A stretch of DNA of 64,000 nucleotides from Bifidobacterium biavatii DSM 23969 (GCF_000741165.1 NZ_JGYN01000001.1:32043-96042), one strand, 5' to 3'. Positions 1-9,101 are shown, counted from the stretch's first letter. Made by a program: numbers and translations. The notes: a model not told the origin generated them from the sequence alone.

Positions 1-404
1 CCGTGTCCGGTAAGGCTGATCTGCCGATGCTGTCGGTGCTGCAGTCGGTGCGAGAGCACATCACGACGCTCGTGTTTCCCGGATTCGTTGGCGCCGCTCC
101 CCCGGACGCATTGGCGAACATCCCGCGCTATCTGCAGGCGGACATGATGCGCCTGGCTAAGGCGAAGTCGGATAAGAACCGCGACGTGCGCTGGGCGTGG
201 GAGGCCGACGAGGCGAGGCAGCTGGTAGACAAGGCCAAGGCCCGCGCCAAGGCCGAACCAGCCGGGCCGCGGCACGAAGAACTGGCTAAGAAAGCGGACG
301 CCGCGCGCTGGATGCTCGAGGAGTTCTACGTGTCCCTGTGGGCGCAGGAGCTCGGCACCGCCAAGCCGGTGAGCCTCAACCGCATCAAGAAGGCACTGGC
401 CTAG
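1..404 (+). CDS. hrpA: ATP-dependent RNA helicase HrpA, C-terminal end (partial)
   Basis: Only the last ~134 codons are in the window; the reading frame is open to the left edge. The segment matches the DUF3418 tail of HrpA-type DEAH-box helicases: a VFPGFV segment, an IPRYLQAD segment, a charged helical stretch, then RWMLEEFYVSLWAQELGT and PVSLNRIKKAL at the very end. HrpA unwinds RNA and in E. coli acts in mRNA processing and rescue of stalled ribosomes. The helicase core (Walker motifs, DEAH box) lies outside the window and cannot be checked. A strong hairpin follows the stop codon directly. Confidence 0.8.
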   Translation, partial: VSGKADLPMLSVLQSVREHITTLVFPGFVGAAPPDALANIPRYLQADMMRLAKAKSDKNRDVRWAWEADEARQLVDKAKARAKAEPAGPRHEELAKKADAARWMLEEFYVSLWAQELGTAKPVSLNRIKKALA

Positions 405-414
405 CGCCTTGCGG

Positions 415-458
415 AAGACGAAACCGTCACCTCAGCAATCAAGTGACGGTTTCGTCTT
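415..458 (+). terminator. Hairpin terminator after hrpA
   Basis: A perfect 16-bp inverted repeat (AAGACGAAACCGTCAC and its complement) with a 12-nt loop starts 11 nt after the hrpA stop and ends in a short T-rich stretch. It separates hrpA from the surface-protein gene that starts at 512. Confidence 0.75.
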
Positions 459-511
459 GTCTTGAAGCGTATCGCCGCCGGCCAAACCGAGACGACTACA
501 ATGTCGCTGCG

Positions 512-1690
512 ATGACACAGCAGAAGCATACGGATCACACATCGCACGACGATACGACAGGCAAAAGCGCATACCGGCGCAACAACAACGGCAGCACAAC
601 GGGCAAGAATCGCAGCAACGCAACCAAGAAAACCGGAACATCCCGAAAAAACGCCACCGGCAAGACGTCCGCCAAGCGAGGCGGCGGCAGCCGTCGGCCA
701 CATTCAGCAGCCCAATCAACACGGCCCGCACAAACAGCACAGACACAACAGACAAAGGCACGCGCAACGGACAAGGCGACCGGCAACAGCCGCAATCGCA
801 GACAGTCCAAACGCTCCAAACGCTCCCCCATCGCGCGATGGAAGCGCCGCTGGCATGCGCTCAAACCGGCGCAACGCGTCAAAACCATCGTCGTAACGCT
901 GACGGCCGCCATCTGCGTCGTCGCACTGTCCGTGCTCTCCGTGCACTTCGTCCAGTGGCGCATCGCCGTGCGCGCGGCCGAGGCGCGACAGCTAGCACTG
1001 ACGCAAACCTACGACTTCGACCCGGGCGACATCATCTCCGACGGCCAGTTCTTCAACGCGAACGCGATGAGCGAAGCGGAAATCCAGTCGTTCCTCGACG
1101 AGCAGGGTGCCAGCTGCTCCGGCAACCAGTGCCTCAAAAGCAAAACGTTCGACACGTCCAGCAAACCGGCCGACGAGTATTGCTCGGCCTACGAGGGCGC
1201 CAAGAAGGAAACCGCCGCGGCGATCATCGCCAAGTCGGCGCAGGCGTGCGGCATCAGCCCCAAAGTGCTGCTCACCGTATTGCAAAAGGAGCAGCAGCTC
1301 GTCACCGCGGCCAAGCCGACCGCGTTCCAGTACAAGGCGGCCATGGGCTTGAGCTGCCCGGACGACGACAGCTGCGACCCGAAGTACGCGGGCTTCTTCA
1401 ACCAGGTGTACGGTTCGGCCGCACGCTACCGGTACTACGTCGCGCACGAGGACCGGTACGGGTATCACGCGAACGCGCTCAACTACATCCAGTACCATCC
1501 GAACGCAAGCTGCGGCGGCACGAACGTGTTCATCCGCAACAAGGCGACCGCCCTGCTGTACATCTACACGCCGTATCAGCCGAACGACGCCGCGCTCAAG
1601 GCCGGGGCCGGCGAGGGCGACGCCTGTTCAAGCTACGGCAACCGCAATTTCGCGATCATCTACCAGAGCTGGTTCGGCGCGATGCGCTAG
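512..1690 (+). CDS. Membrane-anchored surface protein with hemagglutinin-like extracellular domain
   Basis: The 392-residue protein has an unusual plan. Residues 1-120 are very basic, rich in Lys/Arg/Thr/Asn/Gln and probably disordered. A single membrane helix follows at about 123-147 (VVTLTAAICVVALSVLSVHF). The rest, about 240 residues, should lie outside the cell. The C-terminal ~150 residues (ISPKVLLTVLQKEQQLV, then several Tyr-rich stretches, ending FAIIYQSWFGAMR) resemble the actinobacterial surface domain often labelled hemagglutinin- or lysozyme-like; the Lys-Glu-Gln helix recalls goose-type lysozyme folds. Function is not established. ATG 512 is preferred because an upstream in-frame start at 338 would overlap hrpA and read through its terminator. 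The gene converges on the MFS gene with only 20 bp between stops. Confidence 0.6.
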   Translation: MTQQKHTDHTSHDDTTGKSAYRRNNNGSTTGKNRSNATKKTGTSRKNATGKTSAKRGGGSRRPHSAAQSTRPAQTAQTQQTKARATDKATGNSRNRRQSKRSKRSPIARWKRRWHALKPAQRVKTIVVTLTAAICVVALSVLSVHFVQWRIAVRAAEARQLALTQTYDFDPGDIISDGQFFNANAMSEAEIQSFLDEQGASCSGNQCLKSKTFDTSSKPADEYCSAYEGAKKETAAAIIAKSAQACGISPKVLLTVLQKEQQLVTAAKPTAFQYKAAMGLSCPDDDSCDPKYAGFFNQVYGSAARYRYYVAHEDRYGYHANALNYIQYHPNASCGGTNVFIRNKATALLYIYTPYQPNDAALKAGAGEGDACSSYGNRNFAIIYQSWFGAMR

Positions 1691-1710
1691 CCGGCCCCGC
1701 TTGGACTCCT

Positions 1711-2919
1711 CTAGTCTTTCTTGAGATAACGCCCCATCGCGAACGTCGTGGCGACCGCGCACAGCGAGAAGACCGCGCCGAACGGGCCGATCCACGTCAG
1801 GCCGAGATGGTCGTTGACGAGACCGCCGACGGCCGAGCCGATCGCGATGCCGATGTTGAACGACATGGAGTTGAGTGAGGCGGCCAGGTTCATCGAACCG
1901 GGGTGCGCTTCGGCGGCCACGTCCATGTACAGCACCTGCGAGGATGCGTTGAACAGGTACATGAACATGCCGAGCGCGACGAGCAGGATCGCGCCGTAGA
2001 CCGGAATCACGCGGGCCAGCGCCAGCGAGCACAGCAGCACGCCGTGCGCGAGGAACACCCAGCGCAGATGGTAGAGCGGCTCCACTCCCCTGCCGCGCTC
2101 GGCGAGCTTGCCGGCATGCAGGTTGCTCCACAGGCAGGCGACGCCGTACACGACGAGGCCGATGCTCAGATACTGTTCGGGCACGTGGATTTCGTCACGC
2201 ATGATCGGAGTCAGATACGTGTAGAACACGTAGCTGGAGCCCGCGCCGAACACGACCGCGAGCACGCCGAGCCAGATGCGCACGTCGAAGAACAGGCGGA
2301 ACTGCGGCAGGAAGCCGACCTTCATCAGATGGCTGTTGCGCGGCAGCACGAGCAGCATCAGCACGATGAGCGCGACGGTGAGCGCGTCGATCAGATGGAA
2401 CGACCAGCGCCAGCCGAACGTGTTCGCGATCCACGTGCCGACCGGCACGCCCACGACCGACGCGATCGAGAAGCCGGAGAACACCCACGCGATGAACTTG
2501 GTGCGGTATTTGTCGGTCGTCACGTCGGGCGCGTACGTCATGGCGATCGCGACGAGCGTGCCTGAGACGAGCGCGATCATGATGCGCGCGACGACGAGCA
2601 CGGCGTAGTTCGGTGCGAACGCGCACAGCACGTTGCCAGCCAAGAACACGCCCATGAGCGTCAGGTGCGTAGCGAAGCGCGGGAAGCGCGCAGACAGCGC
2701 GGAGCCGAGCGGCGTGACCGGCGCGTACACGAACGCGAACAGCGACACGAGGTTGCCGACCGTCACTTCGGACACGGACAGGCCCTTGGCGATGTCCGGC
2801 AGGATGCCGACGACGATGAACTCACTCATGCCCAGCATGAAGCTGATCGCGACGAGCGTGATTACGGGAAGCGTAAAAAAGCGGGTGCCGACGGCACCCG
2901 CGTTCTTGGTTGAGGTCAT
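1711..2919 (-). CDS. MFS transporter, drug/arabinose-efflux (DHA1/AraJ-like) type
   Basis: A 402-residue protein with about 12 hydrophobic helices, the usual size for the major facilitator superfamily. The N-terminal half carries the DHA1-type segment FMLGMSEFIVVGILPDIA and a loop between helices 2 and 3 (LGSALSARFPR) in the motif A position. The segment SGFSIASVVGVPVGTWIANTFGWRWSF is the typical motif C antiporter signature, so proton-coupled export is the likely activity. The substrate cannot be read from the sequence. The gene reads leftward and stops 20 bp from the convergent surface-protein gene. Its start lies just 10 bp downstream of the glutamine synthetase stop, so the two may be co-transcribed. 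Confidence 0.8.
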   Translation of the reverse strand: MTSTKNAGAVGTRFFTLPVITLVAISFMLGMSEFIVVGILPDIAKGLSVSEVTVGNLVSLFAFVYAPVTPLGSALSARFPRFATHLTLMGVFLAGNVLCAFAPNYAVLVVARIMIALVSGTLVAIAMTYAPDVTTDKYRTKFIAWVFSGFSIASVVGVPVGTWIANTFGWRWSFHLIDALTVALIVLMLLVLPRNSHLMKVGFLPQFRLFFDVRIWLGVLAVVFGAGSSYVFYTYLTPIMRDEIHVPEQYLSIGLVVYGVACLWSNLHAGKLAERGRGVEPLYHLRWVFLAHGVLLCSLALARVIPVYGAILLVALGMFMYLFNASSQVLYMDVAAEAHPGSMNLAASLNSMSFNIGIAIGSAVGGLVNDHLGLTWIGPFGAVFSLCAVATTFAMGRYLKKD

Positions 2920-2929
2920 GGAGACGATA

Positions 2930-4267
2930 CTACAACTTGGGCAGGTACGTCTTGAGCTCGTACGGCGTGACCTGGCTGCGGTACGCCTCCCACTCCCGCC
3001 GCTTGTTGCGGATGAAGTACTCGAAGGCGTGCTCGCCGAGCACGTCGGCCACGAAGTCGGACTTCTCCATGATCTTGAGCGCTTCGTCGAGGGATTCCGG
3101 CAGCGGCTGGATGCCCATCGCCTGGCGTTCCTCGTCCGTGAGCTCCCACACGTCGTCGCTGGTTGGCTCGCCGAGTGTCATCTGCTTGTCGATGCCGTCG
3201 AGGCCGGCGGCCAGCAGCACCGAGTATGCGAGATACGGGTTCGCGACCGGGTCGAGCGCGCGGAACTCCATGCGCGCCGAATTGCCCTTGCCGGGCTTGT
3301 ACTGCGGGATGCGCAGCAGAGCGGAGCGGTTGTTGTGACCCCAGCAGATGTAGCTGGGAGCCTCGTTACCGCCCCACAGGCGCTTGTACGAGTTGACGTA
3401 CTGGTCGGTGACCGCGCAGATTTCGGCCGCGTGGTAAAGGATGCCGGCCGCGAACTGGCGGGCCGTCATCGACATGTTGAACTCCTGCCCGGCCTCGTAG
3501 AAGGCGTTCGCGTCGCCTTCGAACAGGCTCAGGTGGGTGTGCATGCCGGAACCCGGCGCGTCGGCGAGGGGCTTGGGCATGAAGCTGGCGTGGATGCCGC
3601 GCTCCAGCGAAATCTCCTTGACCACCGTGCGGAAGGTCATGATGTTGTCCGCCGTTGTCAATGCGTCGGCGTAGCGCAGATCGATCTCATTCTGGCCGGG
3701 GCCGGCCTCGTGATGCGAGTATTCCACCGAAATGCCCATCTGCTCAAGCATGTTCACGGTGGCGCGGCGGAAGTCCATGCCGGGGCTGCGCGGCACGTGA
3801 TCAAAATAGCCACCCTCGTCGATCGGGGTCGGGGCCTTGGACCAGTCGTCCTGGGATTCGAACAGGTAGAACTCGATTTCGGGGTGCACGTAGAACGTGA
3901 AGCCCTTCTCCTTCGCCTTGGCGAGCGCACGCTTCAACACGTGACGCGGGTCGCCGAGCGACGGTTCGCCGTCCGGAGTGAGGATGTCGCAGAACATGCG
4001 CGCGGTACCCTGCGGGCCGCCGCGCCACGGCAGGATCTGGAAGGTCGACGGGTCGGGCTGGACGATCATGTCGTCCTCCGAAACGCGCGTCATGCCTTCG
4101 ATCGCCGAACCGTCGAAGCCGAGCCCCTCCTCGAACGCGGCTTCAAGCTCAGCCGGCGCGATGGCCACGGATTTCAGCGTGCCCAGAACGTCGGTGAACC
4201 ACAACCGAATGAAGCGCACGTCGCGTTCCTCGACCGTGCGCAGCGCAAACTCCTGCTGTTTATCCAT
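2930..4267 (-). CDS. glnA: Type I glutamine synthetase (GSI-alpha-like, GlnA2-type length)
   Basis: Makes glutamine from glutamate, ammonia and ATP in the cytoplasm. At 445 residues it has the length of the shorter actinobacterial and GSI-alpha enzymes rather than the ~470-residue adenylylated form. The N-terminal beta-grasp domain includes GLGFDGSAIEGM. The catalytic domain has metal and glutamate ligands in HPEIEFYLF, AGPGQNEIDLRY and GSGMHTHLSLF, and the ATP-binding loop region SYICWGHNNRSALLRIP followed by ARMEFRALDPVANPYLA. The tail YELKTYLPKL lacks the adenylylation Tyr context (NLYDLP) of the long form, so control by adenylylation is not expected. ATG 4267 lies 71 bp from the divergent DUF2252 start. 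The MFS gene follows closely. Confidence 0.93.
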   Translation of the reverse strand: MDKQQEFALRTVEERDVRFIRLWFTDVLGTLKSVAIAPAELEAAFEEGLGFDGSAIEGMTRVSEDDMIVQPDPSTFQILPWRGGPQGTARMFCDILTPDGEPSLGDPRHVLKRALAKAKEKGFTFYVHPEIEFYLFESQDDWSKAPTPIDEGGYFDHVPRSPGMDFRRATVNMLEQMGISVEYSHHEAGPGQNEIDLRYADALTTADNIMTFRTVVKEISLERGIHASFMPKPLADAPGSGMHTHLSLFEGDANAFYEAGQEFNMSMTARQFAAGILYHAAEICAVTDQYVNSYKRLWGGNEAPSYICWGHNNRSALLRIPQYKPGKGNSARMEFRALDPVANPYLAYSVLLAAGLDGIDKQMTLGEPTSDDVWELTDEERQAMGIQPLPESLDEALKIMEKSDFVADVLGEHAFEYFIRNKRREWEAYRSQVTPYELKTYLPKL

Positions 4268-4338
4268 AACGCCCTATGGTTCCATCGCCGTGTTACGACG
4301 TTCGTTAACACAAGCCGTTCGCGGTATGGTAGTGGATT

Positions 4339-5793
4339 ATGAGCGTGAATGAGAGCAATATCCTGGCCTCGGCCAATGCCGACCGGCCGATCATCGACAT
4401 GCGGTCGTGGCAGCAGGCCGACACTCCGGACGAACGCGAACAGGCGGGGCTCGAACGCCGGTTCCGCATGCCGCTGGAAAGTCACGCGCTGTGGCAGGTG
4501 CGCGAAGGCCGCCGCGACGTGATCGGCCTGCTGGAGGAGCAGTCGCGCGTGCGCGTGCAGGATCTGATCCCGCTGCGCTACCAGCGCATGAGCGTCTCGC
4601 CGTTCACGTTCTACCGCGGCACGGCGCTCATCATGGCGAACGATCTGGCGCGCACGCCGGTCACGGGCATTCCGGTGCAGGCCGTAGGCGACGCGCACAT
4701 CGGCAACTTCGGCATGTTCCGTTCTCCGTCAAACCGTCTCGTGTTCGACATCAACGACTTCGACGAGACGACGACCGGACCGTGGGAGTGGGACATCAAG
4801 CGTCTCGCCGTGTCGGTGGAGATCTGCGGACGCGCGAATGGCATCCGCAAGCTGGAACGCCGGGCTGCGGTTAAGCGCTGCGTGCACTCGTACCGCGATC
4901 ATCTGATGCAGTACGCGCAAATGGACTATCTGGACGTATGGTACGACCACATCGACGTGGAGGCGGCGCTCGACCATTACGAGCGTACAATGAACGGCCG
5001 GCGCAACCGCACGCTGCGCGACGCGGCCGACAAGGCGGCCGTCAAGGATTCCAACCGCGCCGCCGCGAAACTCACGTACCGCGACGGAGACAAACTGCGT
5101 TTCCGATCCAAGCCGCCGGAGCTGACGCCGATCAGCGAACTGCACGACTACGCTGATCTGGAGGCACTGCAGGGACGTCTGGAAACGTTGTTCAACAGCT
5201 ACCGTCATTCGCTGTACGAAGATCGCCGGCATGTGCTCAGCCATTACACGTATCACGACACGGCCCGCAAGGTGGTGGGCGTCGGTTCGGTGGGCACGCG
5301 CGCGTGGGTGTCGATCATGACCGGGCGCGACATCAATGATCCGCTCATGCTGCAGATGAAGGAGGCGAACGAGTCTGTGCTGGAGCGGTTCGTCGGCCGC
5401 TCCCCCTACGCCACGCACGGTGAGCGCGTGGTGCAGGGCCAGAAGCTGATCCAGTCGACCGCGGACGTGCTGCTCGGCTGGGCGAGCTTCATGGCCGAGG
5501 ACGGTCACCCGCGCGACTATTACGTGCGCCAGTTCTGGAACGGCAAGGGGTCGATCGACATCGACCATCTCAACGATCTGGCGCTGTCCGATCTGGGGCG
5601 CATGTGCGCTCGCTGCCTGGCGCACGCGCACGCGCGCACCGGCGACCGCATCGCGATCGCGTCCTACGTGGGTGAAGACGAATCGTTTGACGAGGCGATC
5701 GCCTCGTTCGCGAGCGCCTACGCCGATCAGAACGACGCCTACTACGCGCTGTTCAAGCAGCTCATCGACTCCGGCGAGCTGCCCTGCGCATAG
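4339..5793 (+). CDS. DUF2252 family protein
   Basis: A 484-residue soluble protein matching the DUF2252 family over its full length. Family hallmarks are visible: FRMPLESHA near the N-terminus, YRGTALIMANDLA, GDAHIGNFGMF followed by DINDFDETTTGPWEWDIKRLAVS, and a C-terminal DYYVRQFWNGKGSIDID. The GDAHxGNF and DFDE segments resemble the catalytic and metal loops of aminoglycoside phosphotransferase and kinase-like folds, so a phosphotransfer role has been suspected; the substrate is unknown. The gene is divergent from glutamine synthetase with a short shared promoter region and is followed by a dense hairpin array. Assignment to the family is secure, the function is not. Confidence 0.8.
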   Translation: MSVNESNILASANADRPIIDMRSWQQADTPDEREQAGLERRFRMPLESHALWQVREGRRDVIGLLEEQSRVRVQDLIPLRYQRMSVSPFTFYRGTALIMANDLARTPVTGIPVQAVGDAHIGNFGMFRSPSNRLVFDINDFDETTTGPWEWDIKRLAVSVEICGRANGIRKLERRAAVKRCVHSYRDHLMQYAQMDYLDVWYDHIDVEAALDHYERTMNGRRNRTLRDAADKAAVKDSNRAAAKLTYRDGDKLRFRSKPPELTPISELHDYADLEALQGRLETLFNSYRHSLYEDRRHVLSHYTYHDTARKVVGVGSVGTRAWVSIMTGRDINDPLMLQMKEANESVLERFVGRSPYATHGERVVQGQKLIQSTADVLLGWASFMAEDGHPRDYYVRQFWNGKGSIDIDHLNDLALSDLGRMCARCLAHAHARTGDRIAIASYVGEDESFDEAIASFASAYADQNDAYYALFKQLIDSGELPCA

Positions 5794-6107
5794 CATTCAC
5801 GCCGTGCCATGGCGTGACCACGTGTAATTCCCATCGTGTAATCATCCCCATCGTGTGACAGGTCACGCGATGGCAATATGAACGTTGTTGCCATCGCGTG
5901 CAAAGATCATTCCTCATGCGATGGAAGGCAAACGATGCACATCCATCATATGAGTCGAAAATGAGGACACGGGATGGAAAAGGCGACTCTTTTTCCATCC
6001 CGCGAGAAAACGGTTCCGCACGGGATGGAAAACTCGACGTATATTCCATCCCGTGCGGAACGTCATGCAGCACCGAAAACAGCGCCGCGTGACTATGCGA
6101 TCGACTA
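5794..6107. repeat. Array of short palindromic units and three perfect hairpins between convergent genes
   Basis: The 314-bp gap holds ten copies of a 10-nt unit near CCATCSCGTG in both orientations. Forward copies start at 5807, 5831, 5848, 5891, 5995 and 6046. Reverse copies start at 5864, 5915, 5968 and 6019. Opposed copies form perfect hairpins: 5864-5876 with 5888-5900 (13 bp), 5970-5981 with 5991-6002 (12 bp) and 6013-6030 with 6044-6061 (18 bp). No coding potential was seen. The array lies between the ends of the DUF2252 gene and hisA and could end transcription from both sides, but its repetition goes beyond a simple terminator. Confidence 0.8.
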
Positions 6108-6833
6108 TTACTTAGCGACTTCGAGCGCTTCCTGCAGGGTGAAGGCGCGCGCGTAGAGGGACTTGCCGAGGATGGCGGAGTCGACGCCGAGGTCGGCGAG
6201 TTCCTTGATGGCGCGCAGATCGTCGAGCTTGCTAATGCCGCCGGACGCGGTCACCTTGGCGTCCGTGCGTTCGGCGACCTCGCGCAGCAGGTCGATGTTC
6301 GGGCCGCTCATCATGCCGTCGCGGGCCACGTCGGTGACGACGTATCGCGAACAGCCGACGGAGTCGAGGAACTTCATCGTCTCGAACAGGTCGCCGCCTT
6401 CCTTGACCCAGCCGCGCGCTGCGAGCGTGTGCCCGCGCACGTCGAGGCCGACGGCCACGCGATCGCCGTATTTGCGGATCACGGACGCGGTCCAGCCGGG
6501 GTTTTCCAGTGCGGCGGTGCCGATGTTCACGCGGGCCGCGCCGGCGTCCAGCGCCGCGTCGAGCGAGGCGTCGTCGCGCACGCCGCCGGACATTTCGATG
6601 TTGACGCGGTCGCCGAGCTCGTGCACGATCTCGCGCAGCTGGGCGCGGTTGTCGCCCGTGCCGAACGCGGCGTCGAGGTCGACGAGGTGGATCCATTCAG
6701 CGCCAGCTTCGACCCACGTGCGGGCTGCTTCGAGCGGCGAGCCGTAATCGGTTTCGGATCCGGATTCGCCCTGGCGCAGGCGCACGGCCTTGCCGTCGCG
6801 CACATCGACGGCGGGCAGCAGTGTAAGGGACAT
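6108..6833 (-). CDS. hisA: Phosphoribosyl isomerase (HisA; PriA-type, possibly also TrpF activity)
   Basis: A 241-residue TIM-barrel enzyme that isomerises ProFAR to PRFAR, step four of histidine synthesis. Visible features are [19 protein letters not shown] at the N-terminus (catalytic Asp in AVDV), the phosphate-binding segments [10 protein letters not shown] and TASGGISK, and the second catalytic Asp in [15 protein letters not shown]. In actinobacteria this protein is usually PriA and also performs the tryptophan-pathway TrpF reaction; the sequence is compatible with that but does not prove it. It is the last gene of the leftward his operon and follows hisH by about 57 bp. Confidence 0.93.
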   Translation of the reverse strand: MSLTLLPAVDVRDGKAVRLRQGESGSETDYGSPLEAARTWVEAGAEWIHLVDLDAAFGTGDNRAQLREIVHELGDRVNIEMSGGVRDDASLDAALDAGAARVNIGTAALENPGWTASVIRKYGDRVAVGLDVRGHTLAARGWVKEGGDLFETMKFLDSVGCSRYVVTDVARDGMMSGPNIDLLREVAERTDAKVTASGGISKLDDLRAIKELADLGVDSAILGKSLYARAFTLQEALEVAK

Positions 6834-6890
6834 GATGATCAGCCTTTCTTGTTCGCGGATTGTCGTGCAGGTCGGAGTGCCGGCCGGAAT

Positions 6891-7538
6891 CTAGAACGTG
6901 GACACCCAGTTGCGCAGCAGCTGCGCGCCCGCCTCGGCGGACTTCTCCGGATGGAACTGGGTGGCGAACAGCGGTCCGCGCTCGTAGGCGGCCACGAACC
7001 GGCTGCGGCCGTAATCGCACCATGTCACGCGTTCCGGCGCGTCGCCGAAGTCGATCTGAAGCCGGCTCAGGTCGGCCGGACGCACGTCCATGGCCGCATA
7101 CGAGTGCACGAAGTAGAAGCGCTCGCGCTCCACGCCGCGCATGAGCACGGAGTCTTCGGCCGCGTCGACCGTGTCCCAACCCATGTGCGGCACCACGTCG
7201 GCGTCGAGCAGGTCGACCGTGCCACCGATCAGTCCGAGGCCCGCGGCCTCGTGGCCACGCTCCAGGCCGCGCTCGAACATGATCTGTTCGCCCACGCACA
7301 CGCCGAGCACAGGCCGGCCAGCGCGCAGTCGATCGGCGATCACACGGTCGCCGGACATCTGCTTCAGGCCCTCCATGCACGCGGCGAACGCGCCCACGCC
7401 GGGCACGACCAAGCCGTCGGCTTCGAGCGCCTGCCGGTAGTCGGAGGTCAGTGTCACGTCGAGATCGAGGTTGGCGAGCGCGCGCACCATGGAGCGCACG
7501 TTGCCGAATCCGTAGTCGAATACCACCACCGATGTCAT
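6891..7538 (-). CDS. hisH: Imidazole glycerol phosphate synthase, glutamine amidotransferase subunit HisH
   Basis: A 215-residue class I glutamine amidotransferase that supplies ammonia to HisF. The catalytic triad is visible: the nucleophile Cys in VLGVCVGEQIMFERG, and His plus Glu in FATQFHPEKS near the C-terminus. The N-terminus VVVFDYGFGNVRSMVRAL and VVPGVGAFAACM (oxyanion strand region) fit the family. ATG 7538 has a GAGAGGA ribosome-binding site 7 nt upstream. HisF is not in this window, so the partner must be encoded elsewhere. The gene lies between the unknown acidic protein and hisA in the his operon. Confidence 0.94.
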   Translation of the reverse strand: MTSVVVFDYGFGNVRSMVRALANLDLDVTLTSDYRQALEADGLVVPGVGAFAACMEGLKQMSGDRVIADRLRAGRPVLGVCVGEQIMFERGLERGHEAAGLGLIGGTVDLLDADVVPHMGWDTVDAAEDSVLMRGVERERFYFVHSYAAMDVRPADLSRLQIDFGDAPERVTWCDYGRSRFVAAYERGPLFATQFHPEKSAEAGAQLLRNWVSTF

Positions 7539-7581
7539 GTTTGGTTCCTCTCGAAAAAGTGTCGTTGGACGGCCGAAAGCG

Positions 7582-8415
7582 TTACTGAATGCTGCGCGAG
7601 CCGCCGCGGCCGAAACGCGTATGTTCGGCGAGCACCTGCATGGCCTGATCGTGAGTCAGGCTGGAGGACGCGACGATGGTCGTGCCCTGGGCCTTGAGAC
7701 TGTCGAGGCCGCCGATGCCGAGCATCAGGTCCTCGACGAACGGCGCGGTGGCGTTGAACAGGATCGGCGGCGCGAACGTTTCGCCCGGCTTGCCACGCAG
7801 GTACATGGTGGCTTCGAGCTTGTCGGCGCGGTTGACGGCGAGTACGACGGCCATGCCGTCGACCACGGTGGTCAGGTCCTTCGCGGCGGCTTCCGGACCG
7901 TCGCCGTCGAGGCTGCGCAGCACGGCCACGGCGCCTTCCGGCGCTTCGACGCAGTCGGCGGAGATGTCTGACAGCTGGCAGAACGCGGCGAGCAGCTGCG
8001 CGGAGGCGACGCGCGTGATGATCACGGCCGCTTTTGCCTTGTTGCCGAGTAGACCGGCGAGCTCGTCCTCGAATTGGGAGGACAGATCCGCAGGCTGACC
8101 ATCCTCTCCCTGCGCGCCGGTGTCCGTCGCGTCGGTATCGGCGGCGGCGTCGAACTGCGCGGACAGGTCGGCAAGTTCGGCGTCCAAGTCCTTGTCTCCG
8201 TCATGCGCGGCGTCGGCCGAATCCGCAACTGCCGAACCGACGTCGTTCCCTGCGTCGCCGTGATCGGCGTTGCCGTCGGAGTCCTTGAATTCCTGCTCGA
8301 ATCCGGCGAGCGCGGCTTCCAGCTCCTCGTCACTAAAATGCGCGTCGTCCGAGCTGAAATCGTCCGAGTTTAGATTGTCTGGCTTATCGGCGTCGTTATT
8401 GCGATCGTCGCTCAT
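7582..8415 (-). CDS. Acidic his-operon protein of unknown function
   Basis: A 277-residue protein translationally coupled to hisB: its ATG overlaps the hisB stop by one base (TGATG). Residues 1 to about 125 are extremely acidic (Asp, Glu, Ser and Asn runs with EELEAALAGFEQEF and AELADLSAQFD helices) and probably disordered. The C-terminal ~150 residues look globular, starting at AAVIITRVASAQLLAAFCQLS and including DGMAVVLAVNRADKLEATMYLRGKPGETF. No enzymatic motif was recognised. The position between hisB and hisH suggests a role tied to histidine synthesis or its control, but this is inference from context only. An upstream in-frame start within hisB is rejected because of the coupled ATG. 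Confidence 0.7.
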   Translation of the reverse strand: MSDDRNNDADKPDNLNSDDFSSDDAHFSDEELEAALAGFEQEFKDSDGNADHGDAGNDVGSAVADSADAAHDGDKDLDAELADLSAQFDAAADTDATDTGAQGEDGQPADLSSQFEDELAGLLGNKAKAAVIITRVASAQLLAAFCQLSDISADCVEAPEGAVAVLRSLDGDGPEAAAKDLTTVVDGMAVVLAVNRADKLEATMYLRGKPGETFAPPILFNATAPFVEDLMLGIGGLDSLKAQGTTIVASSSLTHDQAMQVLAEHTRFGRGGSRSIQ

Positions 8416-9017
8416 CACAGCGCGCCCTTCGTGCTCGGGATCAGGCCTTCGATGCGCGGGTCGGGTTCGATCGCGAACCGCAGCGCGCGCGCCAGTGCCT
8501 TGAATTCGGCTTCGGCGATGTGGTGCGGGTCGCGGCCGGCGAGCACCTGCATGTGCAGGCAGATGCCGGCGTGGAATGCGATCGATTCCATGACGTGGCG
8601 CACGAGCGAGCCGGTGAAGTGGCCGCCCATCATGCAGTATTCGTAGCCGGCCGGTTCGCCGGTGCACACGCAGTACGGGCGGCCGGAGATGTCGACGACG
8701 GCCTTGGCGAGTGCCTCGTCGAGCGGCACGGTCGCGTCGGCAAAGCGGCGGATGCCGCGCTTGTCGCCGAGCGCCTGCTTCAGTGCCTCGCCGAATACGA
8801 TGGCCGTGTCCTCGACAGTGTGGTGCACGTCAATGTCGGTGTCGCCCCACGCCTTGATCTTGAGGTCGATGAGCGAGTGCTTGCCGAGCGCGTTCATCAT
8901 GTGGTTGTAGAACGGCACGGACGTGTCGATGTCGGTTTTGCCTGTGCCGTCGAGGTTGAGTTCGAGGTCGATGTGCGATTCGCTGGTTTCGCGGATGATG
9001 TGCGCGGTGCGTGCCAT
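8415..9017 (-). CDS. hisB: Imidazoleglycerol-phosphate dehydratase
   Basis: A 200-residue monofunctional HisB that dehydrates IGP to imidazole acetol phosphate. The two Mn-binding repeats are seen as [17 protein letters not shown] and [18 protein letters not shown], with the conserved N-terminal [18 protein letters not shown]. The length matches the bacterial monofunctional enzyme, with no phosphatase domain of the E. coli kind. The start follows hisC by about 85 bp and the stop is overlapped by the acidic protein's start. Confidence 0.95.
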   Translation of the reverse strand: MARTAHIIRETSESHIDLELNLDGTGKTDIDTSVPFYNHMMNALGKHSLIDLKIKAWGDTDIDVHHTVEDTAIVFGEALKQALGDKRGIRRFADATVPLDEALAKAVVDISGRPYCVCTGEPAGYEYCMMGGHFTGSLVRHVMESIAFHAGICLHMQVLAGRDPHHIAEAEFKALARALRFAIEPDPRIEGLIPSTKGAL

Positions 9018-9101
9018 ATGATGCTCCTTACGCTGCAGTATGTCTGGTTCAGGCCGGTCGGCCGGATTGTCCGGTTCTCCCGTACCGCCCGTGATGCTCG
9101 G

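Noticed and set aside
2633..4342. Long + strand frame across the MFS and glutamine synthetase genes
   Set aside because: It lies wholly antisense to two well-supported genes and has no recognisable protein features.
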